The position numbers were made by a program, and so were the translations under genes. The notes under the pieces were generated by a model. The model had not been told where the DNA came from. It saw only the letters and a list, made by a program, of their open reading frames with translations, and ran no database searches. DNA of 64,000 bases from an uncultured Pseudobutyrivibrio sp. Its GTDB lineage: Bacteria > Bacillota > Clostridia > Lachnospirales > Lachnospiraceae. Positions 8,098 through 15,982 of the stretch are shown piece by piece. The DNA lies in the NCBI GenBank assembly GCA_900546435.1, contig URCQ01000006.1:32034-96033 (forward strand), given 5' to 3'. The stretch's first letter is position 1. Each line of letters opens with the position of its first letter.

Positions 8098-10152
8098 ATG
8101 GATCGTTTTTTTGTAGAATCTGCCCCGATTGCTGATGCTAAAACCTATGTGAGCGGACAGATACGGCTGAGTGTGATTACAGATCATATTTTACGTGTGG
8201 AGCGCGTGGAAAGCGGTACCTTTGTGGATGCGGCTACGCAAAAGGTTATGCATCGTGATTTCGGCAATCCGACGTTTTCGGTAAAAGACAATGAGCAGAA
8301 TATTGAGGTGACGACAAAAGACCGTACATTTCGCGTAGATAAAAAAACGTTGCTTGTGGCAGTCAGATTGCATGACTATTGGGTGGATACTCAACAAGTG
8401 CATCTGATGGGCGGTACTTTCCGCACATTGGATAATGGTTTGGGTGACCGTATTTTATTTGGCGAAAACAAAGGAAAGGTTAAATTGTCGGATAGTATAT
8501 TTTCTTTGGAAGGAGTGGCAGAAATTGATGATTCTGCGTCTTATCTTTTGGAAGAAAACGGTACTTTGTCTGCCCGAAAAGAAGGCAATGTTGACCGTTA
8601 TGTTTTAGCTTTTGGCAAAGATTATCTGGGCGGTTTGCGCGAGTTTTACGGACTGACAGGATTTACGCCACTTTTGCCAAAGTATGCGCTTGGTAACTGG
8701 TGGTCCCGTTACTATGCATACAGGCAGCAGGAATATATTGATCTTATGGATAAGTTTCAAAAGAAGGGGATTCCCCTTACCGTAGCTACCATTGATATGG
8801 ACTGGCATCTGGTGAAAAATGTGCCAAAGGATGCAACGGCCCATAGTAAATTCTGGGGAAAGGGCTGGACAGGGTATACTTTCGATACCGGATTATTCCC
8901 GGATTATAAGCAGTTTTTCCGTGATCTTAAGGAACGTGGTCTTGCCATTACTATGAATTTGCATCCCCATGATGGCATCCGTTATTTTGAAAAACAATAT
9001 CCTGCGATGGCGAAGGCGAATGGTGTTGATCCGGCGAGTAAAGAACCGGTTGAATTTGATTTTACCAACCGGACTTTTGTAGATTCTTATTTTGATCTGG
9101 TGCTGCATCCTTATGAAGAGGAGGGTGTGGATTTTTGGTGGATTGACTGGCAGCAGGGACGAAAGTCCAACCAAAAAGGTTTAGATCCCTTATGGCTGCT
9201 CAATCATTATCATACTTTGGATGCCGGACGTGATGGACGGACAGCTCTTATTCTTTCCCGTTATGCCGGTTGTGGCTCACACCGGTATCCGTTAGGCTTT
9301 TCCGGAGATACTTTCGTGCGTTGGAAGAGCCTTGCCTATCAGCCATATTTTACCATTGCATCGTCTAATACCGGCTATAGCTGGTGGTCACATGACATTG
9401 GCGGTCATATGGGAAGTAAAGGTAATCCGGAACTTTATACCCGGTGGGTAGAACTTGGCGTATTTTCTCCTATTAACCGTTTGCATTCTACGCGGGATAA
9501 ATGGAGCAAGGAACCATGGCTTTATGGAGAAGAGGCAGAAAAAATTGTGACGAAATTCTTACAGCTGCGTCATCGTCTGCTTCCATATTTGTATACAGCT
9601 AATGTAAGAACGGCAAGAGACGGTATGCCGCTTGTTATGCCGATGTACTATCTGCATGATTGCAAGGAAGCCTATGAAGCGAAGAACCAGTATTATTTTG
9701 GTACGGAAATGATTGTAGCTCCGGTTGTGAATAAACGAAATAAAGAAGGTCTGGCGCCGGTGAGTGTCTGGCTGCCAGAAGGCAGATGGACGGATTTCTT
9801 TACCGGTGAGACGTTTGTGGGCAATCATACATATGAACTCTTTGTTCCGCTTGACCGCATTCCGGTCTTTGTCAAGGAAGGCGGTATCATACCACTTCTT
9901 GCAAATGAACAGGGTAATCATCAGGATTTTAAGTCTTTGGAAGTGCGTTTTTATGCCGGAGAAGGAAAGTATCGTCTGGAAGATGAAGCAGGAGGTATTG
10001 ATTTTTCTATGCAAAAGACAGAGGATGGTACGGAGATCTTTATCACAAAAGATGAACGTTCTGTTACGGAGAGCATTGTGGTCCAGGTCATAGGTGCGGA
10101 CGATACTGTTTATCATGTGCATGGAAATGTAGAGTATCGTATACAGATTTAA
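8098..10152 (+). CDS. glycoside hydrolase family 31 (alpha-glucosidase/alpha-xylosidase type)
   Basis: 684 residues. An N-terminal beta-sandwich leads into the (beta/alpha)8 barrel from about residue 190. WWIDWQQG places the catalytic nucleophile at Asp350, and GFSGDTF places the acid/base at Asp404, both in the expected GH31 context. Substrate-shaping motifs IDMDWH and RYAGCGSHRYPLGFSGD are present. No signal peptide is seen, so it would act in the cytoplasm on imported oligosaccharides. Related Ruminococcus/Blautia enzymes act on short alpha-glucosides such as isomaltose; the exact substrate here cannot be told from sequence. It has its own promoter and no neighbouring sugar regulator. Confidence 0.93.
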   Translation: MDRFFVESAPIADAKTYVSGQIRLSVITDHILRVERVESGTFVDAATQKVMHRDFGNPTFSVKDNEQNIEVTTKDRTFRVDKKTLLVAVRLHDYWVDTQQVHLMGGTFRTLDNGLGDRILFGENKGKVKLSDSIFSLEGVAEIDDSASYLLEENGTLSARKEGNVDRYVLAFGKDYLGGLREFYGLTGFTPLLPKYALGNWWSRYYAYRQQEYIDLMDKFQKKGIPLTVATIDMDWHLVKNVPKDATAHSKFWGKGWTGYTFDTGLFPDYKQFFRDLKERGLAITMNLHPHDGIRYFEKQYPAMAKANGVDPASKEPVEFDFTNRTFVDSYFDLVLHPYEEEGVDFWWIDWQQGRKSNQKGLDPLWLLNHYHTLDAGRDGRTALILSRYAGCGSHRYPLGFSGDTFVRWKSLAYQPYFTIASSNTGYSWWSHDIGGHMGSKGNPELYTRWVELGVFSPINRLHSTRDKWSKEPWLYGEEAEKIVTKFLQLRHRLLPYLYTANVRTARDGMPLVMPMYYLHDCKEAYEAKNQYYFGTEMIVAPVVNKRNKEGLAPVSVWLPEGRWTDFFTGETFVGNHTYELFVPLDRIPVFVKEGGIIPLLANEQGNHQDFKSLEVRFYAGEGKYRLEDEAGGIDFSMQKTEDGTEIFITKDERSVTESIVVQVIGADDTVYHVHGNVEYRIQI

Positions 10153-10179
10153 ATTCAATTTCATAGTGATTCAGTAGGT

Positions 10180-10277
10180 GATAGGAAGTACACCCTATAT
10201 GCATATAGGAATACAGAAATGTATAAAATACAGGACATGGACGTAAAAAAAGGCATAAAAAGGGTGTATTTCCTATC
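10180..10277 (+). repeat. long inverted repeat in the leader/promoter region of the Suf-like pair
   Basis: A 17-base arm (10180-10196, GATAGGAAGTACACCCT) is repeated in inverted orientation at 10261-10277 with one change that would be a G-U pair in RNA. The loop is 64 bases. The arms lie between the GH31 stop and the Suf-like genes. They could be paired operator half-sites or a long RNA stem; sequence alone does not decide. Confidence 0.75.
10194..10209 (+). promoter_or_regulatory. perfect 16-bp palindrome, possible operator
   Basis: CCTATATGCATATAGG is an exact dyad overlapping the end of the left arm of the long inverted repeat, about 150 bases before the smsC-like start. Its protein partner is unknown. 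Confidence 0.5.
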
Positions 10278-10306
10278 TTTATGTGGTAATATATCTTCGG
10301 GTGTTA

Positions 10307-10359
10307 CAGGGACACTCATGATGGAAAAAAGAACGTCCCTGCGAGAAGAGGAGATATAA
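10307..10359 (+). promoter_or_regulatory. leader hairpin with possible 13-residue leader peptide
   Basis: CAGGGAC (10307-10313) pairs with GTCCCTG (10335-10341). Inside lies an ATG (10318) opening a 13-codon frame (MMEKRTSLREEEI) that stops at 10357-10359, three bases before the GTG of the ATPase gene. The hairpin would hide the AGGGA in front of that ATG. Whether the frame is translated is unknown. Confidence 0.4.
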
Positions 10360-10362
10360 GAA

Positions 10363-11088
10363 GTGTTAGAATTACAAGATATTTGTTATGAGACCGAAGA
10401 TGGTAAATTGATTTTAGATCATATCAATGCGACTATCGAGGATCATTTTGTAGTGATTACCGGACCAAATGGTAGTGGAAAGTCAACACTGGCAAAGGTT
10501 ATTGCGGGAATCAATAAGCCAAGTAAGGGTAGAATTTTATTAAACGGAGAAGACATTACGGACTGGTCGATTACAGAACGTGCGAAGCATGGAATTTCTT
10601 ATGCGTTTCAGCAGCCGGTTCGTTTTAAAGGTCTAACCATTAAGGATTTGATGTCACTTGCAGCAGGAAAAGATGCATCTGTGAGTGAGTTGTGCAATTT
10701 GCTTTCCGAGGTAGGACTCTGCGCAAAGGACTATATCAACCGTGATTTAGATGGCAGTTTGTCAGGCGGAGAGCTAAAGCGTATCGAGATTGCTATGGCA
10801 TTTGCGAGAAATTCCGATTTGACGCTTTTTGACGAACCAGAAGCCGGAATTGATTTGTGGAGCTTTCAGAAGCTGATTCGTGTATTTGAAAAAATGGTAG
10901 CAGCCAGCGATGGTAATATTTTAATTATCAGTCATCAGGAGAGAATTCTTGATATTGCGGACAAGGTGCTTTATCTGAAAGATGGTAAAGTTGCTATGTA
11001 TGATACTAAGGACAAGGTTTTGCCGCAGATTATGGGCATGCAGAACAGTACGTGCAGTGTTTTGACAGAGAAAATGAAGGAGGACTAA
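10363..11088 (+). CDS. sufC: SufC-like Fe-S assembly ATPase (SmsC type)
   Basis: 241-residue ABC-type ATPase with Walker A GPNGSGKST, signature LSGGELKRIEIA, Walker B LTLFDEPEAGID and an ISHQERIL H-loop. The SufC-specific features are FQQPVRFKGL in the Q-loop region and DEPEAGID; it is not a membrane transporter subunit. It should drive conformational change in the SufB-like scaffold during Fe-S cluster assembly in the cytoplasm. Start is GTG at 10363, with GAGGAG nine bases upstream. The partner begins four bases after the stop. There is no sufS, sufU or sufD nearby, so this is the two-gene minimal form (SUF-like minimal system). Confidence 0.92.
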   Translation: MLELQDICYETEDGKLILDHINATIEDHFVVITGPNGSGKSTLAKVIAGINKPSKGRILLNGEDITDWSITERAKHGISYAFQQPVRFKGLTIKDLMSLAAGKDASVSELCNLLSEVGLCAKDYINRDLDGSLSGGELKRIEIAMAFARNSDLTLFDEPEAGIDLWSFQKLIRVFEKMVAASDGNILIISHQERILDIADKVLYLKDGKVAMYDTKDKVLPQIMGMQNSTCSVLTEKMKED

Positions 11089-11092
11089 GGAC

Positions 11093-12016
11093 GTGGGAAC
11101 GATTGAACAGAATATTTTAAAAGAAGTTGCCGGTCTGGATGCACTTCCGGTTGGAGCATACAATATACGTACAAATGGCGCATCATCCGCCAGAAATACG
11201 ACGGCAAATATTGATATCGTAACAAAAGAGGACAAGCCTGGTATTGATATTATCATCAAGCCGGGAACAAAGAACGAAAGTGTTCATATTCCGGTAGTGG
11301 TATCGCAGGCCGGACTCAAAGACATGGTATACAATGACTTCTTTATTGGAGAAGATGCAGATGTAACGATCGTAGCTGGATGTGGTATTCACAACTGTGG
11401 AACCGAAGATAGCGGACATGACGGTATTCATACATTTTACCTGGAAAAAGGTGCAAAAGTGCGTTATGTTGAAAAACATTATGGTGAGGGAGATCCTGGA
11501 ACAACAGGGAAACGCCTGATGAATCCTACCACTGTGGTACATTTGAAAGAGGATGCACAGATGGTTATGGAGACATCACAGATTGCAGGAATTGACGATA
11601 CCCTTCGTATCACAAAGGCAGATCTTGCAGACCGCGCGAAGCTGGAGATTCATGACAGTATTATGACAACCGGCGACCAGACTGCAGATGCAGAGTTTAC
11701 AGCGGATCTGAATGGTGAGGATTGCAGCTGCAATATTATCAGCCGTACCGTTGCAAAAGGAAATAGTAAGCAGCATTATACAAGTACACTGAATGGTAAC
11801 AATCGTTGTGCAGGACATACGGAATGCGATTCTATTCTGATGGATCAGGCGTATGTATTAGCTACGCCACAGCTTTCAGCAGCAACGATGGAAGCTAGTC
11901 TGATTCACGAGGCAGCCATCGGTAAAATCGCCGGCGAGCAGTTGATTAAACTTATGACATTAGGACTTACGGAAGAAGAAGCAGAAGAACAAATTATTTC
12001 CGGATTCTTAAAGTAA
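11093..12016 (+). CDS. sufB: SufB/SufD-family Fe-S scaffold protein (SmsB type)
   Basis: 307 residues starting at GTG 11093, with AAGGAGGA just upstream. The body has the repetitive beta-helix pattern of SufBD proteins, with VAGCGIHNCGTEDSGHDGIHTF, KHYGEGDPGTTGKRLMNP and a C-terminal HEAAIGKIAGEQLIKLMTLG, the standard SufB/D contact region for SufC. It is much shorter than SufB (about 465 aa) and has no SufD partner, which fits the SmsB form in which one scaffold protein probably forms a homodimer on two SmsC. Two Cys and several His in the central part may bind iron or cluster. Ends at a strong terminator. Confidence 0.9.
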   Translation: MGTIEQNILKEVAGLDALPVGAYNIRTNGASSARNTTANIDIVTKEDKPGIDIIIKPGTKNESVHIPVVVSQAGLKDMVYNDFFIGEDADVTIVAGCGIHNCGTEDSGHDGIHTFYLEKGAKVRYVEKHYGEGDPGTTGKRLMNPTTVVHLKEDAQMVMETSQIAGIDDTLRITKADLADRAKLEIHDSIMTTGDQTADAEFTADLNGEDCSCNIISRTVAKGNSKQHYTSTLNGNNRCAGHTECDSILMDQAYVLATPQLSAATMEASLIHEAAIGKIAGEQLIKLMTLGLTEEEAEEQIISGFLK

Positions 12017-12023
12017 GATAGCG

Positions 12024-12054
12024 GGCACAGTATGTAATCATACTGTGCCTTTTA
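12024..12054 (+). terminator. rho-independent terminator
   Basis: GGCACAGTATG (12024-12034) and CATACTGTGCC (12039-12049) form an 11-bp stem with a 4-base loop, followed by TTTTAT. Ends the Suf-like operon. Confidence 0.92.
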
Positions 12055-12154
12055 TGATGGAATTTATATATGGAAACTGAAAGAATTTTATGATGGAATC
12101 TGCACGCATAGAAACGAAGAGAAAGATGTGTTAACAGGGAAAGGGTGGTTTTGG

Positions 12155-12907
12155 ATGGAAGAAAAAATGAAGCGGTTTATAGAAATTGTAAAGGAATCGA
12201 ATCAGATTGTATTTTTTGGCGGTGCAGGTGTATCGACTGAAAGTGGGATACCGGACTTCCGCAGCAAGGATGGTTTGTACAATCAGCATGATGTGCAGTT
12301 TGAAAAGTATCAGCCGGAGTATCTACTGAGCCACACGTGCCTTATGAGAGAGCCGGAGGTGTTCTTTGAATTTTACCGGCAGAAGATGGATAGCAGAGGG
12401 TATGAACCGAATGTTACACATAAAGTGCTGGCAAAACTGGAAGAAAGAGGAAAACTCAAGGCGATTGTGACACAAAATATTGATGGACTGCATCAGTTGG
12501 CGGGCAGTAAAAACGTGTTTGAAATTCATGGAACAACGCATAAAAATTATTGTATGTCCTGTGGTGAGCGCGTAGGCGAAAATTATATTTTTGAGACGGA
12601 GGGAATACCACGCTGTCCAAAATGTGGTGGTATGATTCGTCCACAAGTGACATTATATGAAGAAGGATTGCCGGAAGCAGCGGTACTTGGCGCGATTGAT
12701 GCCATTCGAGCGGCAGATACATTGATTGTTGCCGGAACGTCATTACATGTCTATCCTGCGGCGTCTTACGTGTATGAATTCCGGGGAAAGCATAGAGTAG
12801 TTTTAAATAGGGAACCCCTGGATGTTCGTCTGCATCCGGAAACAGATGTATTTATCGAGGGAAGTATGGGAAAAGCATTTTCAGCATTGGCAGATGCAAT
12901 TTTCTGA
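12155..12907 (+). CDS. cobB: NAD-dependent protein deacylase, Sir2/CobB family
   Basis: 250 residues from the ATG at 12155, preferred over the GTG at 12128 because GGGTGG is well spaced before it. Motifs run in sirtuin order: GAGVSTESGIPDFR (NAD pocket), TQNIDGLH, the catalytic His in FEIHGT, a zinc ribbon CMSC...CPKC, then GTSLHVYPAA. It removes acyl groups from lysines using NAD, linking protein acylation to metabolic state. Length is typical of class U/III bacterial sirtuins. No neighbour hints at a specific target. Confidence 0.95.
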   Translation: MEEKMKRFIEIVKESNQIVFFGGAGVSTESGIPDFRSKDGLYNQHDVQFEKYQPEYLLSHTCLMREPEVFFEFYRQKMDSRGYEPNVTHKVLAKLEERGKLKAIVTQNIDGLHQLAGSKNVFEIHGTTHKNYCMSCGERVGENYIFETEGIPRCPKCGGMIRPQVTLYEEGLPEAAVLGAIDAIRAADTLIVAGTSLHVYPAASYVYEFRGKHRVVLNREPLDVRLHPETDVFIEGSMGKAFSALADAIF

Positions 12908-13136
12908 TATGAAACAGAAAAAAATTGATGAATATGCTGAAAATAGAATCTTTTGTTAAAAATGCATAAGAAAAGACAAAAAACAGAAGATTTTATATGC
13001 ATAATTAAGAACAATGTGAACAAAGTGTTAACAATACGACAGATTGCGGGTATTGTCCTTCAAATTAAAAAACAATGTGATAGGAAAACCTATAAAAATT
13101 CCCCGAAAATGAACTCCTTTTCGAAAAAATATAGAT

Positions 13137-13165
13137 TTGACAAACATAAAAAGCTGTGTTTTAAT
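13137..13165 (+). promoter_or_regulatory. promoter of the HPr-like gene
   Basis: Consensus TTGACA (13137-13142), 17-base spacer, TTTAAT (13160-13165). The 332 bases between the sirtuin gene and the HPr-like gene hold only this promoter, the cre site and AT-rich sequence; an 88-codon frame there lacks any coding signature. Confidence 0.8.
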
Positions 13166-13180
13166 ACGAAGAATGAAACG

Positions 13181-13195
13181 TTGGAAACGTTTTCA
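13181..13195 (+). promoter_or_regulatory. catabolite-responsive element (cre) for CcpA
   Basis: TTGGAAACGTTTTCA fits all defined positions of the Firmicute cre consensus WTGNAANCGNWNNCW. It lies about 10-24 bases after the predicted transcription start, where bound CcpA usually blocks transcription. It sits inside a wider TGAAACGTT/AACGTTTTCA dyad. Confidence 0.75.
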
Positions 13196-13239
13196 TTAAA
13201 TGTAGTTTTCTTGTATTGAATGAAAAGGAGTGAAAGAAA

Positions 13240-13464
13240 ATGGAACTGAAGGTAATGCTTAAGAACGAAAAAGATGTGCAAGAGTTCGTACAGGCAGCAA
13301 CCGTTTGTCCCGAAGCCATTGATCTGAAAAGTGGCGCTATATATTTGGATGCAAAATCATTGCTCGGGGTTATGAGCATGGGAATGAAGCGTGAAATGCA
13401 GGTGCTGTGTTCGAATTATGATCCTGTATTTGTACAGTCTGTACGTAAGTTTGCAGTAGCGTAA
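13240..13464 (+). CDS. HPr-like protein lacking the active-site His (Crh-like)
   Basis: 74 residues, with AAAGGAG before the ATG. The segment DAKSLLGVMSMGM is the HPr regulatory region; Ser40 aligns with Ser46, the target of HPr kinase. The first-helix region that should carry His15 in a HARPA motif is shortened and contains no His at all (the protein has none). It therefore cannot pass phosphate in the PTS, but could still be phosphorylated on Ser and act as a CcpA co-factor, as Crh does in Bacillus. The cre site in its leader fits a carbon-catabolite role. At 74 aa it is shorter than HPr (85-88 aa). The HPr fold is clear; function is inference. Confidence 0.8.
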   Translation: MELKVMLKNEKDVQEFVQAATVCPEAIDLKSGAIYLDAKSLLGVMSMGMKREMQVLCSNYDPVFVQSVRKFAVA

Positions 13465-13486
13465 ATAATAATCTTGTATCAGCAAG

Positions 13487-13520
13487 TCCCTCCGTCAGGT
13501 TTTCCTGTTGGGGGGATTTT
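13487..13520 (+). terminator. rho-independent terminator
   Basis: An approximately 13-bp imperfect stem, TCCCTCCGTCAGG and CCTGTTGGGGGGA around a TTTT loop, followed by TTTTG. It ends the HPr-like transcript and runs into the promoter of the helicase gene. Confidence 0.75.
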
Positions 13521-13537
13521 GTGTTATACTAATCATT

Positions 13538-15982
13538 ATGAAAATCAGTAAATTGGTACAACAGGAAAAATTAAAACCACAGATTGTTATCTCTGTTCGA
13601 AATCTGGTTGAGTTTTTGCTAAATGCGGGTGATATAGATGACCGCCATGGCGGTAGGATGCGCATGGAAGCTATGCAGGAGGGCAGCCGGATGCATCGCA
13701 AGATACAAAGACGCGCTGGGGCAGATTACCATGCGGAAATTCCGTTAAAATTTATCATCACATATGAAGATTATGATCTTGCCATAGAAGGGCGGGCGGA
13801 CGGTATTATTTATGAAGAGGCTTTACTCGAAGAAATGAGTCATTTTATAGATGATGCGTCAGAGCAGGAAGCAGAATCACCAGTGTCACAGATTTTGATT
13901 GATGAAATCAAGGGAGTGTACTTTGACGTAGAAAAAATGACGGAACCAAATCCCGTTCACCTGGCACAGGCAAAATGTTATGCGTTTATATTTGCAACGC
14001 AGAATCATCTGCCACGTATTGGTGTTCAGATGACATATTGCAATATGGATACGGAAGAAATCCGCCGGTTTCAGGAGTATTATTCCTATGAAGAAATAGA
14101 AGCATGGTTTTTAGAGCTGATTGCAGAGTATAAGCGTTGGTCAGATTTTTTGTTTCATCATAATATGATACGTCAGCAGTCCATTCGTGGATTGGAATTT
14201 CCCTATGCTTATCGCGAAGGGCAGAAAAAACTTGTAACCGATGTCTACCGGAGTATTATGCGGGAAAAAACACTGTTTTTGCAGGCACCGACAGGTACAG
14301 GAAAGACATTGGCAACCGTTTTTCCAGCGATACAGGCAATGGGGCAGAACATAGGCAATAAGATTTTTTATTTGACGGCAAAAAATGCAACAGGTGTTGT
14401 GGCACATGATACGTTCCTTTTGATGGGGCAGCAGGGGTATGAAGGAAAGACGGTGGCTCTGACGGCAAAGGATAAGATGTGTCTGTTGGAAGAACGCGCC
14501 TGTAATCCGGAAGAGTGTCCTTATGCAAAGGGACATTTTGATCGCGTCAATGATGCTGTCTTCGATATATTACAGGAAGAATATATGATAGATCGTGAGT
14601 GCATCCTACGCTGGGCAAAAGAGAGACGCGTCTGTCCATTTGAATATAGTCTGGATATAGCCTCCTGGGTGGATCATATTATTTGTGATTACAATTATGT
14701 GTTTGATCCGAATGTATGCCTGAAACGATTTTTTGCGGAGGGGATACGAGGGGATTATATCTTTTTGGTGGATGAAGCACATAATCTTGTGGAACGTGCG
14801 CGCGATATGTATTCCGAGACCTTAATCAAGGAAGAGTTTCTTGTGATGAAAAAGAAACTGAAAGTCTATGGGAAAAAGTTGGAAAGCACCTTGGAACGAT
14901 GCAACAGGGAATTGCTGGCATATAAACGTACGTGTGAAGGATTGTCTGTTTTATATGAGATGGATTCTTTTTTGTTTGCGCTTATGCGAGCGGCGGCCGC
15001 TATGGATGAACTGCTGCAGCGCGAGGGAAATATCATAGACCGTGAGGAAGTGTTGGAATTCTATTTCAAGGTAAGGAATTTTTTGAATTTATCAGAGAAT
15101 TTTGACGACCATTATCGGATTTATTGCGATTATGATGAAAAAGGACAGTTTTGCCTGCATCTTTTTTGTGTGGATCCATCGTATATGTTACAGAATCGCT
15201 TGGACAGGTCAAAAGCCTGTGTGTTTTTTTCTGCAACACTTTTGCCAATCCAGTATTATAAAGAACTTTTATGCTGCGATACGGATGTCTATGCCATTTA
15301 TGCGGACGCTGTATTTGAACAGGAAAAACGGGCATTGCTGATTGGAACGGATGTCAGCAGCAAGTATACCAGAAGAACGCAAAAGGAATATGAAGCTTTT
15401 GCCAATTACATTGTTACCATTGTTTCAAAAAGAAAAGGAAATTATATGGTGTTTTGTCCATCCTATAAAATGTTAGAAGAGATCAGTGAGCAATTTCTGG
15501 CAAAAAGCGTAGGAGAATATGATGTGATTTTGCAGCAAAGTGGCATGAGTGAGCAGGAGCGGGAAGAATTTTTACAGGAATTTGAGAATGCCCGTGAAAA
15601 AAGTCTGGTAGCGTTTTGTGTCATGGGCGGTGTTTTTTCGGAAGGTATAGATCTGACGGAAGAAAAACTGATTGGTGCGATTATTATAGGTGTGGGATTG
15701 CCACAGATTGGAAATGAGCGTGAAGTGATGAAGCGTTATTTTGACGAGACAGGACGTGATGGTTTTGCATTTTCTTACTTATATCCCGGCATGAATAAGG
15801 TAATCCAGTCTGCGGGACGAGTGATTCGTACAAAAAACGACGAGGGCGTCATTGCACTTCTGGATGAGAGATTCGTGCGCAGAGATTATAAAAAGACCTT
15901 CCCGCGTGAGTGGAGCGACGGAAAGGTCTGTAACCAACAATCGGTAGAGCGTTTACTGGACGACTTTTGGCAAAAACGATAA
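13538..15982 (+). CDS. XPD/DinG-like DNA helicase with N-terminal nuclease-like domain
   Basis: 814 residues from the ATG at 13538 (a TTG at 13508 lies in the terminator and is rejected). The first ~200 residues resemble a PD-(D/E)XK nuclease: GRADG, then ILIDEIKG with the E-x-K pair. Helicase core: Walker A APTGTGKT (250-257), DEAH at 412-415, and a C-terminal motor ending in QSAGRVIRT. Four or more Cys between them (315, 322, 327 and further ECI and VCPFE) match the XPD-type Fe-S cluster. It should unwind 5'-3' during DNA repair and might also cut DNA. Similar Cas4-like-plus-helicase fusions occur in many Clostridia. The last 30 bases overlap the convergent LysR gene. Confidence 0.9.
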   Translation: MKISKLVQQEKLKPQIVISVRNLVEFLLNAGDIDDRHGGRMRMEAMQEGSRMHRKIQRRAGADYHAEIPLKFIITYEDYDLAIEGRADGIIYEEALLEEMSHFIDDASEQEAESPVSQILIDEIKGVYFDVEKMTEPNPVHLAQAKCYAFIFATQNHLPRIGVQMTYCNMDTEEIRRFQEYYSYEEIEAWFLELIAEYKRWSDFLFHHNMIRQQSIRGLEFPYAYREGQKKLVTDVYRSIMREKTLFLQAPTGTGKTLATVFPAIQAMGQNIGNKIFYLTAKNATGVVAHDTFLLMGQQGYEGKTVALTAKDKMCLLEERACNPEECPYAKGHFDRVNDAVFDILQEEYMIDRECILRWAKERRVCPFEYSLDIASWVDHIICDYNYVFDPNVCLKRFFAEGIRGDYIFLVDEAHNLVERARDMYSETLIKEEFLVMKKKLKVYGKKLESTLERCNRELLAYKRTCEGLSVLYEMDSFLFALMRAAAAMDELLQREGNIIDREEVLEFYFKVRNFLNLSENFDDHYRIYCDYDEKGQFCLHLFCVDPSYMLQNRLDRSKACVFFSATLLPIQYYKELLCCDTDVYAIYADAVFEQEKRALLIGTDVSSKYTRRTQKEYEAFANYIVTIVSKRKGNYMVFCPSYKMLEEISEQFLAKSVGEYDVILQQSGMSEQEREEFLQEFENAREKSLVAFCVMGGVFSEGIDLTEEKLIGAIIIGVGLPQIGNEREVMKRYFDETGRDGFAFSYLYPGMNKVIQSAGRVIRTKNDEGVIALLDERFVRRDYKKTFPREWSDGKVCNQQSVERLLDDFWQKR

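Noticed and set aside
9559..10164. 201-codon minus-strand frame opposite the GH31 gene
   Set aside because: Antisense to conserved GH31 coding sequence, no recognisable domain.
12953..13219. 88-codon open frame upstream of the HPr-like gene
   Set aside because: It covers the promoter and cre site, has no ribosome site, is Lys/Asn-rich as AT-rich noise tends to be, and no family pattern is seen.
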